A stretch of DNA of 64,000 bases from Prochilodus magdalenae (taxonomy: Eukaryota > Chordata > Actinopteri > Characiformes > Prochilodontidae): assembly GCA_024036415.1 (NCBI GenBank), contig JAMWET010003611.1, positions 1 through 64,000 of the forward strand, read 5' to 3'. The notes beneath the pieces are model-generated. The model did no database searches, was not told the origin of the DNA, and saw only the letters and a program-made list of their open reading frames with translations. Positions 56,750-64,000 of this stretch are shown piece by piece (positions within the stretch are counted from its first letter, which is position 1; every line of letters starts with the position of its first letter). The translations under genes and the position numbers were made by a program.

Positions 56750-57882
56750 GAAGGAAGGCTGTTTGGAGGGGAGCCGAGGGCTGCCTATGGTGGATGGGCG
56801 GAGCAGCAAGCATGCGCTGAGCTGGCAAACTCCGGGATAGATGCGCTGTTTTCTTTCCCACCCGATTCCCGACAAACCCCGCCCCCTGCGCCGGGGTTGG
56901 TTTTGCAGCTCGACCTCGCAGGCGGTCCGCCACGCTCAGCTCGTGCGTAGGTCTGCGGTCGGCCAATGGTCGTCTGTAGCTGTTGAAGGGAATCGGAGCT
57001 GCCAGCCAGTCCCAGCGCTGAAAGCCGGATACACCTAGCCAATCCCAACGCAGGAGGCGGGGTTTGCCGGAATACGGGTGGGGGAAAAATAAGGCGGGCT
57101 AGTCCCCCTCCGCCCGAGGAGAGGGAAACACGGACGGGCTCGAGTCCGGGTGCTGTCTGCCTTCAGACGGACGCACGAGACCACTTCACCGTTCGCGTCT
57201 CCGTAAGGCGAGGAGCAAAGACAGCGCACGAACGAAGGCACACCTGTGACATCAAAGGAAGCAGCGAGACAGAGCTGTAGGGAGACATCATCCGGACACG
57301 AAGCTAGAAGTGCCCCCTCCTCCTCGCGACAGCTCCTCTTTCTATCGCCCCGTGCGCCCCCTCCCCTCAAGAGGACGACCACCCATAGAAACCCCACCGG
57401 ACTAGCTTCGCCTATAAGCGATGCGCCTTGTTCTGAAGAAATCCACATTTTCATATTTTGTGACAGACCCCGTCCTTCACAGCGCCACTGACACGCCGCT
57501 TTAGGACTACGGACACGGGTTCCAGGGTTGACACTGTCGGGCTGACGGCTTTCACGACTAAGGACAGTCTCGCTCCGTAACCGAACATCGGTCGGGCGGT
57601 GTGCCGCTGGGTCGGTCCTCTCCGCCTCTGTCACATGCTGAAGCTCCCGCACAGTTCTTCTCACTCGGCTTGATTCATAACGACAATGGTCCGTCAGTCG
57701 ACCGCTACAGACCGCGCTACAGTTCAGAGCTAACGCTGACAGCGGCAGGACGCCCCCCGGCACCGAGTGGGCTTCAGTTCGAAGGGAGGAGGATTTGAGG
57801 ACGGGCTGTGAGAGAAAAGTTTCGGGAGGAGAGGAGGGCTTCAGCTCCGAGCCTCGGTCGTACCCACACGGTCTCTTCAAAG
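56750..57882 (+). promoter_or_regulatory. glis2: GC-rich promoter and probable non-coding first exon of glis2
   Basis: A CpG-rich region with CCAAT boxes at about 56964 and 57038 and an AT-rich 'aaaataagg' at about 57085. The following GC-rich sequence ends at a good donor, CAAAG|GTAAGA (exon end 57882). Open frames here run on both strands as in any CpG island, so I read the transcribed part as 5' UTR. The name rests on gene order: in vertebrates GLIS2 lies head to head with TFAP4 and begins with non-coding exon(s). No glis2 coding sequence is visible in the window. Confidence 0.45.
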
Positions 57883-60800
57883 GTAAGAACCCGGTCACCC
57901 TGTGGTATCAGATATCCCACCGGGGTTACATCATTTGCTCGCGTAGGAGGCGACGAATCACCGTCAGTTAGTGAGACTGAGTAGAGCGCGAGTGTCCGTG
58001 GTGTTGCTGAGAAACGAGACACGGTCAGTGGCGGGCTGCGCGAATGACCTATTTTTCCAGATCCCAGTGCTCTGAGGTTTCGCCGCCTCTCGCCTCCAGC
58101 CGCCTGGGAGATGGTGTATTTGGGAGTCGGTAATGTGTCATGTCCACGTTCATCTGTTACTCGAGCTGTCTGGTCGTGGTCGAGGAGCTGCATCCGTGTA
58201 AGGGGGAAGGACCCTGCTATAGGTGTCTATATATCGAACAGCCCGTATGTCCATAGACGCGGCACGGCCGGGCTTTACGGGAGAACCGAACTCCTCTGTC
58301 CTGATGTGGCCGTCCGTCAACTTTTTAACTGTCACCCAGACGCTGAAGGGAAAAGCCTGATATTCCACGGAGCTGCACCGTCACCCTTGTTATCCGGGAG
58401 CGGATGAAAGGCTGTTTTCCTCTAATTAGGCAATTCCTAGGCCCTGTGTTTAATTGTGAGTGCTTTGAGACTGGGGGCTTGGAACAGAGTCTGTCCTCAT
58501 TGGCGGCCACACATGGCCCTATTGATACGGAGGCAGCCTGCCAGGAGGTAGTTAACCAGCTGAAAGAGGGAATCTGAAATTAAAGGACAAACGTAGCGCG
58601 GATGAATATTACATATCAGGCCTTCGCAGTACTGATCTAGAGGATTACAGTTCAGCTGGATGAAGGCCTGGTGCTCCAGGAAACCTGCTGTAGAAGTAAT
58701 GATGTGGGGTATGCATGGCTTGTATAAAATGCTAGGTGAACTTTGACCCCTTATACCCCTTTCACTTTCCTTGACCCCCTTTTGACGGCATACATGATAA
58801 ACTGGAACCAACAGATGTACTTTCCCATTCCTGTGTACGCTTTGTGCTGGTGTGTTCGTATATTCACAGGGAGTTATGAGAAATATAAATATGACTAGAT
58901 CAAATAAACAGATCAGTGGATCTACTATCCCAGGGTAACGCTGACCTGCTCCACACAGATGATCCACATGTGCATGTGTCGAATGATCAGATCGTATCAT
59001 GCCTCAGTCTGTGGTATCTTAGTTGGGGTCTGTCTTGAGGTCATCTGATGTCAGTGGGTGCCCTGATTTGAACACAGTGGAATAGGAACTGCAGCACAAA
59101 CATAGTTTTAGAAATTCAAGACAACAACAGTTGAGGACCAGGTAAGGGGTCTGGCACGGAAACCGTGTTGGGAAAGTTAAGCTAGAGCAGGCCCACCCTG
59201 ACAAACTGCAGCGAAGAAGTTCCCATTAAGCAGCCTCCCGAAAAGGGGCCTCAAAACTGCCCATATGGGGGGCAAAATGGAAAGCAGAGAGGAGGGCTGA
59301 AACAGAACACACGCACCAGCACACTCTCACCGTTCAGTCCTGGTAAACACAGCTGGTTACGTCTGTCTAAATCGATCATAGTCCACCGGAGTGTGCAGAT
59401 AGGTTCTGGGAAGACGGCACCTCCTGCATGGAGAATTAGCTGCCTGTAAAGCTGAGCAGCTGAATGATCGTCTCAGTGGGGTTCCGTTTCTGCACGGGAT
59501 TACAGTCCAGCAGAAGTGCACCCCTAGCAGCAGGGAACAGAGGGCTCCAAGCAGGCATTGAATTGGAGGGCCACAGAAGAGAGGCAGGACAGTGACTGGT
59601 ACCGGGGGAGATGATGGGAGATGTTAAGTTGCACCATTTTTACCAGTTTGAAATGGCTAGGCTACAAACACACCTCCTGAGACCTCAGTATGGATCCAGT
59701 AGTTAGACGGCTCTTTCAGTACTTCAGACACAGACATATCGCTGGTTATGTGGTGCACAGATCCAGGGCAGCTGGGATGTGAACACCGTTGGGGGTCTCC
59801 TCAGAAAAGATGAGTAAAATGGTGCAGGAGAATTTAAGGAGTGTCTGTCCTTCTAATCTGCAGATGATGTTTTCCTCGCCGGAGAGGCGTGTAAGCCCAA
59901 CTCCAGGCCGATGTTTACTAAACAGTTTAATGTGGTCTAGCAATAACTGAGGTGCAAATATGGCTTAAACTTTAGATTACAGAAAGACCCGGAGAGATCT
60001 GAACCTGACTGCTCAGACAGACTGCTGGGGGATACTAGGACCTTATGTAACGTATGGAGCCCTCTCTGCTCCTGTAGTTACCTACCTTAGTGCAAGCTTC
60101 TACCATTTCACTCCAAAAGGTCTTTTTAGCTCATGCATACAGTATGCTCCTGAGCAGGGGGTGTCTGCACAGACAGACCCTTGGATGGTGGAGTCAGAGC
60201 TGATAGAGGAGTGGAGAGGCCTGAGTCGAAAACCCTGAGTGGGCCCAGTGCAAACCGCCCTCCTCAGCTGGGTCCAGACCATGCATTCTTCTCCAGTTAA
60301 ACTCTAACCACTAATCACAGCACGGCCTCACCGTTTCCTCCTGGAACGGCTCCTTCTTATCCTTCATGTTGTTGAGAGCCCTACCCCACCCCAAACAAGA
60401 ATACCCCCCCCCCACACACACACCCCCAGGCACCTTGGTGGGACATCCAGGGGTCATTTGTGGCCCACGCCATCCATCTACAGTTCTTCTGCCTTGGTAT
60501 TCCATTGGACCAGGGGTTTCGTAGAGCACATCCAAAATAAATACAGACAGAGTTCTGTGCGCTAGACCACGCCACTGACTCCCCACCTCTCTCACTTTCC
60601 CTCACGGTTTCTTTCTGTATTTCTGTCTCGTATCTTTTCTTACTAAAGGGAGAGGTTTGTAAAATAAAGCCCAACAGAACATAAGACTAACTGCTTAGAT
60701 AAAAAGGGAGCGGAACCTGAACCGGAGCTCTGCTTTCTCCGGTCTGGAAGAAAGCAGGGCAATGCTGGGGAGATGTTTATGTCTCTGAGCATGTATGGCT

Positions 60801-61779
60801 CCAGATAGCCACATCAACATAATTGTTTTGAAGCTGAGAGCCATGAGCAGTGCAGTGTACTGCTCCATCCTGAAAGCTCCAGCAGCTAAACCGGAGGCGC
60901 AGCTGTTTCATATTATTATTTACTTGCTTGGCCAACACCCTGGATTCTCCAGAATTACCCACAATAGTTCTGCCCAACAACAATGAGCAAGCGAGCAGCT
61001 TCAGAAACCGTGTGTGTAGAGGAGAAAAGAGGGAGAGAGAAAGAAGTATAGGGAGGAAGGGAGAGAACAGGGGAAAGAAGGAAAGGCAAGGCATTTCAGA
61101 AACAGAAACAAGTCACTCTCATGTCTGGGCTTGGGCTTGGCGCTCTGTCTGGGCAAATCCATTCCCGTCAGGGAGTGTAAGTCTATGAGTCCTGAGCTCC
61201 CTCCCACTTTCCATGACCTTCTATTCTAAATATTTTTTTCACTGCTATGAGTGGGGCTTTTTGGAGAAATGCAGATTGAATCACAGTATATACAGGACAC
61301 CGGTACGTATGATGGCAGGAAAACAATCGCTCGTAGACATGCTGATTTAGTAGCATACAGAAACAGATTCAAAGGTGTTTTTCTCTGATGATAAATGACA
61401 CATTACCTGCCATTTTTAAAATGCATAATATTAAAATGTTGTATATAGAGAAATATTTTTTAAATAGGATTTTGTAAAATCTTTTATAATAATTTTTTTA
61501 TAATGAAATCACTAATGCTATGGATATACATTCCAAACTACAGTGTGTATAAATGCAGAATTGAAATGTGTATGCCTATCCCACCGAGCCCTGCTGCTCA
61601 TAACTTCCCCATTGTTGCAGGAAAAGTAAATGAGCACTGTTGTTATTGATCGGTACGTCATCATTACATTCGACATAATAAAATATAGTCTCATTGTTGA
61701 AGTTTGAAGTCACTGCAGACAAACACGATCTAACTGAACTAATCCTACACCTGTACACTGTTTTAATACACCTGCGGAT

Positions 61780-62480
61780 TCACTGTTCCCTCAGTGATTG
61801 CATGTGTCCGAGCTTTGGGGCAGCAAACGCTCCCTCCACCATGCTTCACAGCTTTCGGGGTGCGGTGTCCTATTTTCCTCCAAATGCTGCGGAACATCCA
61901 GGTGTTCTTTGACCAACTTCAGATGAGCTGCAGTGTTTCCTTGGACGGTGAAGGCTTGCTCAGTGGTGGTCCTGCACGGTGGTCCACACTGTTTAAGAGA
62001 ACAAACAGAGCTTATCAGTTTGATGTTTGTCAGTTTGTATAGTCCCTACCTATTTTAACAGTGGGGTCTTCCTCCCCTCTTTCAGAACTGCCTGTTTTGC
62101 TCTTGGAGAAGTCTTAGGATCAGGATGCCCAATCCTACATGGGCAGTTTGTGTGACGGTGGACTGATATACAGCCGTAATGCTTCTGTAAACTTTTCCAG
62201 CTTCAACACTAAACCCACACGTCCGGTCTCATCTACCTAACTGAAGCACCGTTTGTCGATGAGCTCTCAGAGGAGAAGAGGTTCACGGACCTCTCCTAGC
62301 CTGCACTGTGGCCATTTACTCAGGATGCTCAATAGAAGACCGTGCCACTGTTTCTGTGTTATTGGTTTAGTTAGATTGTGTTTGTCTAAAATTGTGACTC
62401 ACGATCAGATGACATCAGCGTGGGCATTCTAAAGGGTTCACTGGTGTGCAGTGTTCAGTACTTTTTGAATGTATGATTGA
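61780..62480 (+). mobile_element. Degenerate teleost DNA-transposon-type repeat
   Basis: Stretches 'cgctccctccaccatgcttc', 'attttcctccaaatg' and, at the far end, 'gtgtttgtctaaaattgtga' and 'aaagggttca...gtactttttg' occur in the order known from a widespread fish repeat whose consensus has 'CCAAAGGGTTCACATACTTT' near one end. The family was not assigned. Confidence 0.45.
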
Positions 62481-63159
62481 CAACCTTGCCTTTTCTACAA
62501 TCCTTTTTCAAATATGTATGTAGCCTGCAGATCTGATTCAGCCCTCAGTGCCCAGTCGTTCCTTACTCTGCGCTCTCTCTCTCCTTTAGTGTAGACAGAG
62601 ACAGAAGATGAAAGGCTCTTAGTGTTTGGGAGGAGCCTGTCGCTCAGCTGAGCTAAGTCACAGCAATACAGGGAGGCAGTGAGGGAGGGAGTAAGATAAA
62701 GAAAGAAAAAGAGGGAGGGGGAGAGAGAAAAAAGCCTGTCATGTTGACCTTGTCTGGCTGCCAGGCGCAGGAGGGAGGACTAGCATGGAGGGGTGGCCTT
62801 GCTTTGAGAAAACAGGCGCCCCTATGTGAGGGGAATGGGAGAATACAGGCAGCGGAAAAGCTGGCAGCACCACAGAAGGCAAGGAGAACAGAGGCATGGT
62901 GAAAGGGAGTGTGTTTGGTGGGCCATGCTGGGCCTACACCCTCTCGTTGTGAAGCTCGCACCAGCAGCCTCCTCTGTCTATGTGGGTAAACAATACCTAC
63001 CACTCAACACCAGCATGCCTATTTTTACTTTGTGTCAGTTAGTCAACTAATTGCGTTTCGAGCCCTTCCTGTTTTGTTCCCCTCTCGCTGTGTTTTGATT
63101 TTGAAAACTGAACTCCCACCCTAAAGATTTCGGTGAGGCCAATCATTCTCTGAGTAGAG

Positions 63160-63420
63160 GGATTTTGAGCCTTTCACACACAGAGGAATTTGTTTTCGGC
63201 ATTTAACCCATCTGTGAAGTGAAACACCCACACACACGCAGTAGTGAACACACACTAGGGGGCAGTGAGCACACTTGCCCGGAGTGGTGGGCAGCCCTAT
63301 CCACGCTTCCCGGGGAGCAGTTGGGGGTGAGCCTTGCTCAAGGGCACCTCAGTTGTTACTGTCGGTTCAGGAATCGAACCAGAGACCCTCCGGTCACACG
63401 GCTGGTTCCCTAACCTCCAC
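63160..63420 (-). repeat. tRNA-derived SINE, copy D
   Basis: A nearly full-length - strand copy: head with box B-like GGTTCGATTCC (reverse of 63371-63381), core 'ccttgagcaaggc', 'gtgtgctcactgccccctag' and 'cacttcacagatgggttaaa' at its 3' end. A CA-rich tract lies just outside the head. Confidence 0.83.
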
Positions 63421-63440
63421 CCAATCTCTACATCCTGCAC

Positions 63441-63668
63441 CTACACACACACACATACACACACACTTACACATACACACACAGACACTCACTCACACAC
63501 ACACATACACACACTCACTCACTCACACACACACGGACACACATGCACACACACACACACATACACACACACTCACTCACTCACACACACACGGACACAC
63601 ATGCACACACACACACACACACGCACACACATACACACACACTCACTCACTCACACACACAGACACAC
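63441..63668 (+). repeat. (CA)n-rich tract with CACT and higher-order repeats
   Basis: 228 bp of CA, TACA and CACT repeats with a repeated block ('ctcactcactcacacacaca', 'cggacacacatgcac') seen two to three times. It produces His/Thr-rich open frames that are not genes. Confidence 0.9.
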
Positions 63669-64000
63669 AAAAATTCTATGACCAGAGCTGCTTAATATTT
63701 CTGTTGCTTGTGTGCAGGTGTCCCACCTGAATCCTGAACACAAAGCAGAAACATTTCATCTCTCTTTCTGCACATCACCCTCACCAGAGTGATGCTGCAG
63801 ACATTCTTGAAAGGCACAGTCGCATGCAGTCACTGTTGTTACAAGTTATATCTCAATTAAAGTTATAAAGTTAGTAAACTCCTACTTTCACTTTGTCTTT
63901 GCGTAAATGGTCCGAATAATAATGCACTTTAATCCAGAACTACATAATAGTGCTTAGAAGGCACAGTCACATGACGGTTCCATCTGAATTAAACCAGGCT

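Larger units (their letters stand above)
57883..64000 (+). other. Presumed glis2 intron 1
   Basis: GC-rich for the first 600 bp, then ordinary sequence. It contains an old DNA-transposon-like repeat (61780-62480), a SINE (63160-63420) and a CA-rich tract (63441-63668). No zinc-finger or other coding exon was found. Confidence 0.4.

Noticed and set aside
57035..57898. 287-codon - strand frame in the CpG island
   Set aside because: Arg/Ser/Pro-rich, overlaps + strand frames, no domain, and lies in the probable glis2 first exon. Long chance frames are common in GC-rich DNA.
63275..63730. His/Thr-rich frames at the right edge
   Set aside because: Translation of SINE and CA repeats.

Overview
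The window is nuclear genomic DNA of a bony fish, very probably a teleost. The evidence is intron-split vertebrate genes with consensus GT/AG splice sites, tRNA-derived SINEs of the kind common in fish, an L2-type (UnaL2-like) retroposon tail with its GGATA loop, Tc1-type transposon relics, many TTAGGG patches and T-cell-receptor V-segment relics. I could not name the species. Identities below come from reading the translations and recalling the families. No search was run.

From left to right: 1-2460 holds three decayed T-cell receptor alpha/delta-type V segments on the + strand. From 3871 to 19042 (- strand) lies a complete coding region for adenylate cyclase 9 (adcy9). I assembled it from ten coding exons whose phases all agree, giving 1440 residues. 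Its 5' flank (19043-20575) is followed by a 3.8-kb array of about fifty 75-bp units (20576-24360) that ends against a tRNA-like SINE head. From 25742 to 38417 (- strand) is srl (sarcalumenin): six exons, 470 residues, with a TATA box just upstream of the start. The 38.4-44.2 kb gap holds a Tc1 transposase relic and two exon-like segments I could not assign. From 47598 to 54440 (- strand) is tfap4: seven exons, 330 residues, with a 3' UTR of about 3.4 kb. From about 57.0 kb a GC-rich + strand promoter and probable non-coding first exon (donor at 57882) most likely starts glis2. No coding part of that gene is visible before the window ends.

The order and strands adcy9(-), srl(-), tfap4(-), glis2(+) are those I recall for human 16p13.3, so this is an old, conserved block. 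The genes are neighbours rather than a pathway: adcy9 makes cAMP, srl buffers calcium in the muscle sarcoplasmic reticulum, tfap4 is a bHLH-zipper transcription factor that binds CAGCTG, and glis2 is a zinc-finger factor.

The points most worth a second look are: the higher-order structure and two-strand open frames of the 75-bp array; V-segment relics beside adcy9, one retaining an RSS-like end; a cluster of CAGCTG sites upstream of tfap4, the gene for the factor that binds that motif; a perfect CCAAT-bearing inverted repeat upstream of adcy9; an unassigned pair of exon-like segments between srl and tfap4; and a phase-compatible candidate cassette exon in srl intron 1.
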